From Eucalyptus grandis (lineage: Eukaryota > Streptophyta > Magnoliopsida > Myrtales > Myrtaceae), in the NCBI RefSeq assembly GCF_016545825.1, contig NC_052619.1:38841682-38905681 (forward strand): a stretch of DNA of 64,000 nt, written 5' to 3'. Position 1 is the first letter of the stretch, and the number at the start of each line of letters is the position of its first letter. A program made the translations under genes and the position numbers. The notes below the pieces were generated by a model, which saw only the letters and a program-made list of their open reading frames with translations, made no database searches and was not told the origin of the DNA. This document shows positions 12,566 through 23,805 of this stretch, in pieces.

Positions 12566-12980
12566 TCATTGTTGGCAAATATGACTAAGTCTAGCATGCC
12601 ATACATTCACATCATTATCATATGAATCAGAAGACGTGAAGAGGGAATAACAAACATTGATAATACTATAGTCAATATCCAATACAATAAGACCATCCAG
12701 AAAATAATCACAACTATAGTAGTTTGTATTCAAATGCAAATCTACACAATTATTATGAAAGTTTAAATTGAAACAAAGTTTAACCAATATTAACACAAAC
12801 ACTAAATTCTGACAAATCTCCGGAACATATAGTGCGTCCACCATGCATAATTAATTGACATGTGCCAATGCCTTTAATTTTTGCTCTAGAGTTGTTCTCT
12901 ACATAAATCCACTTTATTCTAGTCGGTACTCGTCAGAATTCCATAAAGTTTCGCTACGTGATTTGTTGCCCCCAAATCTA
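12566..12980 (-). pseudogene. Copia gag-pre-integrase region
   Basis: The minus-strand open frame at 12566-12844 starts with VDALYVPEICQNLVFV and ends with NVWHARLSHICQQ. The LYVP and WHARLSH motifs are diagnostic of the region just before the Copia integrase. The frame upstream contains stops. Confidence 0.85.
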
Positions 12981-13249
12981 CAGTCTATAAAGGATTAAAT
13001 TCAATGAACAATACATAACTTGATACATAAGCAAAATTCTTAAGAATACAATGGGTGTTTACCTTCTTTGGCTCGCCATGGTGGCGAGCATAATGACGTC
13101 TTTTGCTGTAGTTGTAACACTTTACCCTCGACATTGCCTTCACTCAATGACACTTTCTTCTCTCATGTTGATTAACTCTTGACTTTTTTCTCGAAGAGCT
13201 CGCTCCCTTGCCTTTCCACCTTTTGAACGAATCAGGACACTTGCGCTTA

Positions 13250-13945
13250 GAGGTCAAAGCTTCTTGTGAGTTAGAACCAGCATATATATATATATATCAA
13301 TTTCCGGCTTAACTGCTCGGAGGTGGTTCTCTTCTAGCTTAAGGTGGTGCACTGCATGCTCAAATGTTTTGATATTCTCATTATGGGTTAGGTGCACCTT
13401 CATATGCTCCAAACTTTAAGGCAATGAATGGATTACTGCTTGTACTTGCTACTTGTCAATAAGAATGTGACCAGCATCTTTTAGCTCATTGATCATGTTT
13501 GATGTCTTTCTTAGATGTTGTTTCTTGGGATGACCATAAAGCTTTTTGTAGGAGTCAAATCTTATAGTGAGCTATCTTAGTTTGGTCATTGATGTATGAC
13601 TAAATCTTGCTACCAATGCTTCTGACATTTCTTTGGTATTCTCAAAACGCTTGAACTCTCGCATGGTATCATTCTCCATGCTACTTAGCAACGTGATGCG
13701 AGCAAGTGAGTTTTTTCTTTACCATGTAGCAAATTTTTCCTTATCTCTTTTGTATTGTGCAGTGTTCCCATCTTCAGGCTCTTCCATAATCAGGTTAAGA
13801 GCTTCTAGTGCCTCTTGCTCTTTTAGCACATATTGGATTTTCATATGCCATATTTCATAGTTATCACATTCAGCTTCTCTCTTTTGTTTAACTCAGCGAC
13901 TATGTCTTAGTTGCCAAAACCATTGGTTCCAAACATATCTAACAC
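13250..13945 (-). pseudogene. Copia gag (UBN2-type) remnant
   Basis: Read on the minus strand, the region begins with an AELNKREKLN-like start near 13900, continues with KIQYV and EQEALEALNLIMEEPED, then the QYKRDKEKFATW block and a SEALVARFS block, and ends with LEENHLRAVKPEI. These are gag features of plant Copia elements. Stops occur after FATW and elsewhere. The + strand ORF at 13633-13860 is only the complement of this region. Confidence 0.75.
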
Positions 13946-14815
13946 ACAAGTGTCATGGGCCGATCGATTGGAATTAAGACCGTGTGGCAACTTAGGCTCT
14001 TTTAGATTGACTTGGATTGTTGGGATGCTTAAGCCAAGCCTTGCTTGATTGATCGCACACTTGCTCACTCACCCGGATCGTAGAGAGAGAGTTTCTAGAG
14101 AGAGAAGCTCTAGAAAGAAAGGAGCCTTTGCATTGCTGAATGGTTGGATGGTTACAAATGAGAGGGAGGGCACCCCTTCTTATACAAGAGGCCCTCGGAT
14201 TACAACCATTGATCGGCTTTTCATCAGGCATACGAGATCATACCGCCAAACCTACCAACTACCGACACTAATGATAGGAGAGTTTTAGACTTCGGCTCAA
14301 TTACTGTATCGCCCGCTCTTGGAACGTTCCGAAAGTCTTCTTGTTGGGAATCCTAGCGATCGCAGGAGGCTTCCTCGGAAAGGCACGGCCCTTTAGCTAC
14401 AGAAACCTCTTGGCAGTGACATTTTCCCCAACTCATTCGAGTGACGCCCTCGTCGCTCACGGCTCAAAGGGTAGTCTTCTTGGCATGAACGCGAGCTCTC
14501 TTCTCTCGGTTCCGCTTGGTTCGGAGTAGCTCGAACTATGGATCACATGCTTCCAACTTCGGCTTGGGCATGGCACTAAACAAGCACTCGACCTCGGGGA
14601 AGGGTACTTGGATTGGCATGTCGCGAGTTGGAGTAGGAGGATCCAACTCTTCCTTCGGCTTCTGCATGGACGGTGGCTTGTTCATGTGCTTCTTGGCCTT
14701 CAAGCTCTTGTCGAGGTGTTGGGATCGTGGCGATGCTCTTTGTGTCGGTCACTTGTTTCATCATGGGGATCATTGCCGAGCATTTTGGATCGAGGATCAT
14801 GATGCACTTTGCTAT
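13946..14815. other. Probable 5' LTR/leader debris; no gene recognised
   Basis: This lies upstream of the Copia gag on the minus strand and should contain its leader and 5' LTR. Several ORFs of 60-100 codons overlap on both strands, but none resembles a protein I know. The base composition is richer in GC than the flanks. No LTR pair or primer-binding site was resolved. Confidence 0.35.
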
Positions 14816-15247
14816 TGCTTTGCATAATCCATAAATATGAAATAACAACTCACTATACAACGCCCTAACAACGTATCCAATAATCACATAAATAATTCTC
14901 CCCGTGAGACCACAATTCGAGCAGGAGTGTTTAGTGCTCCCACGTTATACACTAGCAATTTTTTACACACAAAAATGGCCTAAAATAATCCCACGTGATC
15001 ACCCATTGATTATTTATCCACCAAAATAATCATACGATAACCTTATTCCCTTATTATCAATGTAAACACATAAAACTTGACATTTCACCGTGGTACTTCA
15101 TGAATCAACCCTATTATGCCTTTTGAAGTTTTTTTTTTTTTTCAAAAATACTTTAGAACAAAAGTTACTAAATTATATCCTCATGGCAGTCACCCCTCAA
15201 TTCCACACAATATCACACCATGGGTTTACTTATCAACATAACTTATC

Positions 15248-15461
15248 ACTTTTCAAAATAAGATATCACAAGTACTTGTCAATTTTCAAGATAAGCTATC
15301 ACAAGCATCTATCACTTCTTGATATAAGCTATCACTAATAATTATCGCATTTCAAGATAAGCTATCACAAGCACATATCAATTTTCAAGATAAGCTATCA
15401 TAAGCATTTATCACTCTTCAAGATAAGCTATCACAAGTGCCTTTCAAGATAACCTATCACC
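15248..15461 (+). repeat. 33-bp minisatellite, seven units (copy A)
   Basis: The core of each unit is TTTCAAGATAAGCTATCACA, with a variable spacer. Seven units are seen, the last two shortened. Because 33 is divisible by 3, the array gives an artificial repetitive ORF. The matching array in copy B has eight units. Confidence 0.9.
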
Positions 15462-15676
15462 TAATCCATCTATCTCTTAATCTAACTATCATTAACATTA
15501 ATCATAACCCTAATCCCAAGTGTAACTACTATCTTAATTAATTAAGGAAGTCACTCATGGGACCAACTTTCAAGTTTCGACGGCGAGCAGCGGCAATGAC
15601 AATGGCGTGTGGCCGGTGATGGACTATGGCAGTGGCGTGCGGCACGGCAAGCATGAGACAACGGTGAGGTGCATTG

Positions 15677-15681
<5 letters not shown>

Positions 15682-15741
<60 letters not shown>
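15682..15741 (+). repeat. (GA)n microsatellite, about 30 repeats (copy A)
   Basis: This is an uninterrupted GA dinucleotide run followed by a short GGGA run. Copy B has about 24 repeats at 46976-47023. Confidence 0.97.
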
Positions 15742-15747
<6 letters not shown>

Positions 15748-17269
15748 AGGGAGGGGAGTTTCTCTTCCAAGTTTTCTCAAAGTCTTAATGAGCTTAGTAC
15801 AAAAATCTCTAAATTACTCTTGGCGAGAGAGAGCTTGAGGTTGAGAGTGTTTGAGAGAGGGAGAGTGCTGAGAGTGAGAGAATGAGAGTTGAGGGAAATG
15901 GTGAAAGAATGAGTGAGAGAAAGGAGTTTCTCTTCCAAGTTTGCTCAAAGTCTTAATAAGCTTAGTACAAAAATCTCTAAATTATTCTTGGCCAAATCCT
16001 TTGAATGACCACCAAGAGCTCTTGAAATCTTCTTATCAATTCTTCATTTAATGCTAGATTTCAAGCATGTGCTCTATTTGGAAATAAGCTAAGGAAGTTA
16101 GCTAGGTTGGTCTCTTCCTTTTCCCTTCTTCAAATAGGCGCCTGCCCCTCCATGAAAGACAACAATCCTTGTCTTATTAATCCAACAAGCTTCTAGAAGG
16201 GGTAATTTAGGGATTTAATTAAACTATAGTATGAAACATTATTCATGCACATAGTTAATTAATGTACAAACTTCCAAAAGACCAAGTGTGGGCTTAGTTC
16301 TTCTTAATGGGCCCACTCAGGCCGTCAATGATGGGTGTGAGGCCCATTGGGCCTGTCTGTGGATTGGGCTTTTGTAGCTCCTCGTTTGTGGCCCGTTTTC
16401 ACTTTTCCAAAAATTCACGGTTCGCTGAAGTAAAATTGAATTTTTGTCCTCAAGTAATCATCCCTTATTTTTCTATGATTTGTCGATTACCATTGTAATT
16501 CTATTCCTTAGATATAAGTCAAATTGAGGATGTCACAAATATTATCTTACATTTATGATGTTTTGCACACGTAAAACAAATCAATTTGCTAATGTAATAT
16601 TTCCAAAAATAATTTAAAGTTATCCACCTATATTGTGTATGATTCTGAAAAGTAGAATCTGTCCTAACCCCGTGCATAAAATCATGCATAAATGTTGTCG
16701 TGACACAGTTTAGAATTTGATAAAGAAATCGAAATATTAAATTTTAATAGCTTACGGTGTTTTGCAAAACGTCATGGATACTTAAATAATATAAGTTTTA
16801 TTAGATTATATATAGGCCGAGGGAATTTCCTAAACCCTAAGCCCCAAATCCTACAAGAGTTAGGAGTAAATTTTTTTCAAATGTTGCACGTAAGTTATCG
16901 TTAAGGGACTGCATGGTAACATTTCTCATTTTTTGTTATTTTGTTCTTTTGCACCTCGGAATAGTAAAAGAATAGAAATTCGTTTAGTAGTATCAATTAA
17001 TTTTTCTATTCTCCGGAATAGAAAAGTGGCCAATGAATAGATTTGAAATAGAAATAAGAAGTAGAAAAAATGATTTCTTGTCCCCGAGAATAATTTCTAA
17101 AATAAGAAGTAGAAAAAAGAACATAAATTCGTTTGGTAACATCAATTTCTTTTTTTTTTTCTTTTTTTTTCTTTCCTTGCCACCTACCGCTTGGCAACCG
17201 GCTAAAGGAGGAAGAAGAAGAGATTTTTTAAAAAAATTAAAAGAAATTTCACATCACAAAAAAACTACA

Positions 17270-20200
17270 AACTTTCTTGGGTCGGGGGAGGGGGAATTGG
17301 ACATAAGCATGTATCTGCTCCATATTTAACTATTGCATGTCCAGAAACTTGCAGGCCCTGATCATATGCAATTTGCATGCTCATGGCACCAAAACAAAAA
17401 GATTGGTAAAATGGTAATAAAATTGAGCAAAATATTATGAAACTTTTGACAAGGACAATAGAGTCGAAAAATAAATTACTAACATCTTCTATTGTCAAGT
17501 TTACGAGTGTCTCGTGCCTCGGCGGTACCTATCAAACATATTTAACACAAGGTTCAATTTTAAAATTTTTATTGAAAACATAATCTTTTGCATGTTGACC
17601 ATTCAATTTTGTAGGTGATGTGAATTGAGACTAACTTTGCTTTCGAACTTTGAGAACTCTCATATATGATTGACTTTTTTTATTTGTGTGTCTCTATCAT
17701 GCGATTTATTCAATAGATTAAATGCATTATTTATTTAAAAAAAAGGAGGGGCTAATGTCACATTATCCCCTTGATGGTGCCATATCATCACCGTAGATGC
17801 ATTGTTTGTATGCATATATTTCTAGGGCACAAAGATATAATGGTACTATACGTGGTTGACTCAGATAAGAGCACATACTATACGTGGTTGACTTATAACG
17901 CAATGATTTGAAATTTATGTATTCTTCTTAATATATCAAACCATATAATATGTCATAAATTCACTATGCATCCTTTCGATTTTGATGATACATACCTCGA
18001 GCTCCTCATAGTTTATCTCTCTCGCCACTCTCTTCAAAACCATAATCCCATGCCATCATTACCAAAACCTTAATTTTAAATCCCATAATTTATGTGCACT
18101 TTCCACCCTCCAGCCAGTATTGGTAGCATCCAGGTCACCTTGGCATTGCCGTCGTCAACAGCCATAGCCGCGAGTCCTTATTTCTAAAATTAAGTCGATT
18201 AATAATTGTGATAGAGGTTTAATTATGGAGTGCGTCTGTGAGGAAATTTGAATTGATTAGTTTGAAATTAGTAATATTCATTAATATCAATCATTCAACA
18301 AACATGGGAAAAGTACAATTGTACTCGGCAATTAGCAAAGCACATTCTTGTCAAACAGATTTTTAGAGGGAAATTCACATGCCTGAAAATGTTTTTTTAG
18401 ATGCAAATATTTATGCTTCCATTTTAGTTATATAAAGACACATAAGCTTTAGAAAAATGATCTAGAGGCATATAAATTATAGCTAAATGTCATAATTAGA
18501 GTCATTTCCCTCACTAAAGACATTTCTTATTCTATTTGACTCTACAAACTTTTGAGACCGAAATCTCTCTTTTTCAGAAGCAAATATTGTTTACTACAGA
18601 AATCATTATTGTTGTAGTGTGTAAGTTTTGGTCTAATCAAATCTCACTTCCTAAAAATGATAAAAAACCACCAACTTTTACCCAAGAGAGAAAAATATCC
18701 TAACTTTTCAAGCAATCTAAAAAGAAAGAAATCGCAGTCTTTTATTTAATGGACAAAAATATCCACCGATACAATTGATGTGGTGAATGAAGAGGTTAAC
18801 TTCAGAGAAAAAAAAAAAAGAATGAAGAGGTTAACTAGACTAGACTACACCTTAGCTCGAGCTAAAAAGACACTGTAGGCGCATCAACAAAAGCCCAAAG
18901 ACATTGTTTATCTAAATCTTAGTCACTTATGATTCTTCTTGATTAGGACTTATTTGCTTCACATACATTCCTTGAAATCGATGCGCCTCTTTGTCCTATT
19001 AATTTGTTTCTTTAAAATGTTATTTTTATTCATATCATGTGTCACATCATCTTGCTTGGACCAAAAATTTAATTGTGAGTTTTTATTCCATGAATAAAAA
19101 GTTGGCGGAAATTGTTTGGCCATTTGAAAAATCCATGGTATTTTTGTTCTATATGTCGAAACTTGTTTGGCCACAATTTGATATACCGATAAATAACTTT
19201 TCAAACTTTAATTATGGACGGCAAACCTCCATGATCCAATTGGATGCATGGCTTGCGGAAGGTGGGGGCAGGGGGGAGTTGGACATGAGCATATGCTTAA
19301 TCCATATTTAATTGTTGCACATACAAAAATCTGCAGGCCCTAATCATATGCAATATGTTTTCTCATGGTACCATAAAAAGAGATTGGTGAAATGGTTAGA
19401 TAATTGAGCAAAGTATTCCGAAACTTTCGATAGGGACAATAGAGTTGAAAAAAAAAAAAAATATTTTCTGTGGTCTAGTCTACGAGTGCCTTGTGCCTAG
19501 GTGGTGCTTATCAAGCATATTTAATGAAGGAAGGTTTGATTTTTAAAATTATTTGAAACATACTATTGTGCATGTCAATCATTCAATTTTGTAGGTGATG
19601 TGAATTGAGACTAACTTTGCTTTGAACATTAAGAACTCTCGTATATGATTGACTTCTTTATTCACGTGTTACTATCATGCGATTTATTTAATAGACAAAA
19701 TGCATTTTTTCTTTTAAAAAAAGGAGATGCTAATGTCTATCTTTCAAAAGCAAATATTGTTTACTACCAGAGTCATTATTATTGTAGTGTGTAAGTTTTG
19801 GTCTAATTAAATCTCACTAACTAAAAATGAAAAAAAAAAAAAACAATCAACTTTTCTCAAGAGACAAAAATTGGCTAACTTTTCAAGTGATCCATAAAGA
19901 AAGAAATCGTAGGCTTTTATTTGATGGACAAAAGTATCCACCGATGCAACTGATGTGGTAAATGGCGAGGTTAACTAGACTAATGGGTACAAAAATAGAC
20001 CTTAGCTTGAGCTAAAAGACACTATGAGCACATTAGCAAAAGCTCGAAGACATCGTTTATCTAAACCTTAGTCACTTATGATTCTTCTTAATTAGGACTT
20101 ATTTGCTTCACATACATTTCTTGAGATCAATGCATCTCTTTTCCCTACTAATTTGTTTATTTAATGTTTGGTTATTTGAAAAGTCAATGGTCTTTTTATT

Positions 20201-22790
20201 CTACATGCCGAAAGTTGTTTGGCCATAATTTGATATACCGATAAATAACTTTTTAAACTTTAATTATGGATGGAAAACCTCAACAATTCAAATGGATGCA
20301 TTGCTTGGGGAAGGGGGGAGTTGGACATGAGCATGTGCTTACTCCATATTTAACTCTTGCACATGTAGAAACATGCAAGCCCTAATCATATGCAATTTGC
20401 TTCTTCATGGCACCATAACAAAAAGATTGGTGAAATGGTTAGTTAGATAATTGAGAAAAGTATTCCGAAACTTTCGATATGGACAATAGAGTCGAAAAAT
20501 AAATAATTAATATTTTCCATGGTCAAGTCTACAAGTGCCTCGTGCCTCGGCAGTACCTGTCAAGCATTTTTTTACGAAGGAAGGTTTAATTTTAAAAAAT
20601 TCATGGAAAACATACTCTTGTGCATGTTGACCATTCAATTTTGTAGGTGATGTGAATTGAGACTAACTTTGCTTTGAACTTTGAGAACTCTCTTGTATGA
20701 TTGACTTCTTTATTCATGTGTTACCGTCATGGGATTTATTCAATAGATAAAATGCATATTTTTTTTTAAAGGAGGGGCTAATGTCTTATTATCCCTTTGA
20801 TTGTGTCATTTCATTGTCTTAGATGCATTGTCTCTATGCATATATTTGTAGGGCACATAGATATAACGGTACTTGTAAAATAGGATCAAACTTCAAATAA
20901 TTGATTCCGATAAGAGCACATATCATATGCGGTTGGCTTATAACGTAATGATTTGAAATTTGTGTATTCTCCTTAGTATATCGGGCCATATAAAATTTCA
21001 TAAATTAGTTATACATCCTTTCGATTGTGACGATATGTTACTTTGAGCTCCATTAGGTCTAAGGTTCTCATATTTTGTCGCTCTCACCGCTCTCTTTGAA
21101 ACCATGATCCAATGCCATCATCACCAAAACCTTAATTTTAAATCCCCTAATTTATGCGCACTTTCCACCCTTTAGCCACCAACGGTAGCATCCACCTCAC
21201 CTTGGCGCTGCCGACCTCAACCACCATAGCCACAAGTCCATATTTCTAAATTAAGTCGATTCATAATTTTGTAAGAGATAGAGGTTTAATTGTGGAGCGC
21301 GTCTACAAGAAATTTGAATTGATTAGTTTGAAATTGGTAATATTCATTTACCTCCAAACATCAATCATTCAACAAACATGGGAAAAGTACAATCGTACTC
21401 AGTAATTAGCAAAGAACATTATGGTCAAACAGATCTTTAGAGGGAAATTCACATGCTTAAAAATGTTATTTTAGAGGCAAATACTTATGCTTCTATTTTA
21501 GTTATATAAGACACATGTTTTAGAAAAATGATCCAGAGGCGCATAAATGATAGCTAAAGGTCATAATTAGAGGAATCATTGACCTCACTAAAGACATTTT
21601 GAAATGGCAATATCTATTTTAGGGACAAATATCTGATTTTTTTTTTTGTCAGTCCTACTCTATTCCTACTCTACACTCACTCTCAGACTTTTGTCCTGCC
21701 TTTTGCAAGGCGTGGGAGTCGAAACCCACTTCTGAAACTTATGCGTCCCCACCCCCATCCCCCCCTGAGAATGTGGGGATTTGAACCCCTCAGCTCCCCC
21801 TTCCATGTTGGAAGGGTGGCTTCAAAAGCCAATACATAAGTCATTATTGTTGTAGTGTGTAAGTTATGGTTTAATCAATCTCACTTCCTAAAAAAAAAAA
21901 AAAAAAACCAACTTTTACTTGAAAGACAAAAATACCCTAACTTTTCAAATGATCCAAAAAGAAAGAAATCGTAGACTTTTATTTGATGGACAAAAATATC
22001 CATTGATACAACTGACATGGCAAATGACGAGGCTAATTAGACTAATGTGTACAAAAGTACACCTCAGCTATACCTAAAAACACACCATGGGCATGATCGT
22101 AAAAGCCCCAAGACATCATTTATCTAAGCTGTCGTCATCAATGACTCTTCTTGATTAGGACTTACTTGCCTCACATAGTTTTATTGAGATTTTTTTTTTT
22201 GGTCGAAAAGTTTTATTGAGATTGATCAGCTCTTTTTCTAACTATTTTTATTTTTCTAAAAAGTCATTTTTATTCACGTCATGTGTCACAGCATCTTGCT
22301 TGGATAGAAAATTTAATGATGAGTTTTTATCCCTAGAATAAAAGGTTGGTGGAAATTGTGTGGTCATTAGAAAAATCAATGGTATATTTATTCTACATGC
22401 TGAAAGCTGTTAGGTCACAATTTGATATACCAATAAATAACTTTTTTTTTTAACTTTAATTATGGACGGCAAACCCTCCATGATCTAGATGGATACATGG
22501 CTGGGAGGTCAGACATGAGCATGCACCTACTCCACAATCTAACTGTTGCACGTGCAGAAACTTGCAGCCATTGATCATGTGCAATTTGCTTGCTCACGGC
22601 ACCATAGCAAAAAGGATTGGTACAATGGTTAAATACCCGGAAAAGTATTCAGAAACTTTCCACAAGGGAAATAGAGTCAAAAAAATAAATAATTAGTATT
22701 TTCTGTGGTCAAGTTTATGAGTGTCGAGTGCCTTGACGGTACTATCAAGCATATTTGGCAAAGGAAGGTTTGATTTTGAAAATTTCATAT
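17270..22790 (+). repeat. Noncoding direct-repeat array, four units of about 2 kb (copy A)
   Basis: A landmark sequence, GGGAGTTGGACATGAGCAT or a close variant, recurs near 17284, 19272, 20315 and 22505. Each is followed by the same blocks: a TTGTAGGTGATGTGAATTGA-containing segment, a segment around CATGGGAAAAGTACAAT, and one around AGAAAGAAATCGTAG. The full unit is about 2.0-2.2 kb. The second unit lacks roughly 1 kb from its middle. No convincing coding potential was seen; the ORFs are short and differ between units. The array is duplicated at 48535-53990. Its nature (ancient tandem duplication or TE-derived) is unknown. Confidence 0.82.
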
Positions 22791-23168
22791 GGTGAGAAAA
22801 GTCGGTACCACTGAGAATTATCCGTGGAACCAAAAGGAGTGTGAAGGGGTTGTTGCGCCGCGAGCCTTGAGCCTTCGCAACTTATTGTAATAGTTTCAAA
22901 AGACTCATTAATTAAAACTATGTCAAGGCTAGGGAATCCGACCAAAAACACCGCTCTTCTAGCCAACTCCTTGAATTTGACATTAAGGAAGGACTATTCT
23001 TCCCGTTTCATTTTTTAATAATTCTAAATTACTTACTCCTTTTTGTTCCATGCACATATCGACCGAAAAATCATTTAATTCACTTTTTAACAAATGAAAT
23101 AATTTTCCCCGGTTCCATTCTTATGAAGATTTATTATGCATTATTCTTCCTACTTGAAATTAAAAGAG

Positions 23169-23548
23169 TTAATATCACGGAAAATCTCAAATTGATACAT
23201 CCACGATAAATTTTTCTCAAACTAATCTTTGGGTCACCATAAACCCCCAATTGACACTCTTTTAAAAAATTCATCCAAAACTAATTTTTGAGCTCACTAA
23301 AAACCCCAAACCGATATACTAGTGACGTATTTATCCTCTATAAACTCCCATCAAATTTTACCATGACTTTGTTGAGTTGAATAACATCCGGCAACAACTT
23401 TATTAACATGGCAAGTTCAAGTGAAAATTCATATTAGTTCGAGGTAAATTTATCATAGTTTTACCAATATGAGGTTTTTGATGACACAAAAATTTGTTAG
23501 AGTAAGTTTGTCATAGATGTATTAAATTAAAATTTTTCATGGTACTAA
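23169..23548. mobile_element. MITE-like TIR element upstream of neprosin gene A
   Basis: The left end reads TTAATATCACGGAAAATCTC, and the right end, reverse-complemented, reads TTAGTACCATGAAAAATT. Subterminal blocks repeat the pattern 'CAAATTGATACAT...GATAAATTT'. The same ends bound the larger element at 34311-37114. At 380 bp and without coding sequence it is a MITE-sized member of that family. It ends about 148 bp before the TATA box of the neprosin gene. Confidence 0.72.
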
Positions 23549-23695
23549 TCTGAATTAAAAAGATAAGCATGTTTAGAAGGCGAAAAACATAATTTTCTTT
23601 TCTATCCCCATCGTTGCTCCTCGTTGGCTTTTTGCGAATATAGTAAGTGAAATAAGCAGCTCCTCTCGTCTCTGGATGTTCGAGGCGTGTCAGAC

Positions 23696-23703
23696 TATAA
23701 ATA
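23696..23703 (+). promoter_or_regulatory. TATA box of neprosin gene A
   Basis: TATAAATA lies 103 bases before the ATG, at a distance that would place transcription start near 23730. No ATG occurs between there and 23806. The same box is at 54893-54900 in copy B. Confidence 0.65.
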
Positions 23704-23805
23704 CCGAAGGTGGGGAGGGGGGATTACAATAGAGACGAGCGGGCGACCAGGTGTAGCCGAAGAGAGAAACGACAGGCCCTCGCAGGAAGCTACTCAAAGG
23801 CCATT

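Larger units (their letters stand above)
6846..13945 (-). mobile_element. Degenerate Ty1/Copia retrotransposon (gag-pol), interrupted by a solo LTR
   Basis: On the minus strand the Copia order can be read from 13945 down to 6846: gag start, UBN2-type gag, gag-pre-integrase, integrase core, integrase C-terminal region, reverse transcriptase and RNase H ending in KSLGLRKN before a stop. Subtracting the nested 3.04-kb LTR leaves about 4.06 kb, a normal length for a Copia polyprotein. Many in-frame stops and frame changes are present, so it is not autonomous. Flanking LTRs were not resolved. Details are given under the separate domain entries. Confidence 0.88.
14816..16537 (+). mobile_element. 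5'-truncated LTR remnant (copy A)
   Basis: This corresponds to the 3' part of the LTR-like element at 45108-47805, ending GAGGATGTCACA at 16537. The 5' part (TGTCACACCCCGAC...) is missing here, and a further internal block of about 370 bp is missing near 14921. It contains the 33-bp minisatellite and the GA microsatellite. There are no coding domains. Confidence 0.7.

Noticed and set aside
13633..13860. Plus-strand ORF of 75 codons
   Set aside because: It is the complement of the Copia gag on the minus strand.
15090..15885. ORFs with repeated SLFKIRYH-like or RERE-like segments (also at 46370-47153)
   Set aside because: They arise from the 33-bp minisatellite and the GA microsatellite, whose periods keep frames open.
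21640..21830. Possible tRNA-derived SINE with a B-box-like GGTTCAAATCC on the minus strand (also near 53035)
   Set aside because: No convincing A box or poly-A tail was found; a single B-box-like match is weak evidence.
22745..22966. Minus-strand ORF of 73 codons in copy A
   Set aside because: It looks protein-like in parts, but no family was recognised, no splice context was seen, and the equivalent frame in copy B is broken.
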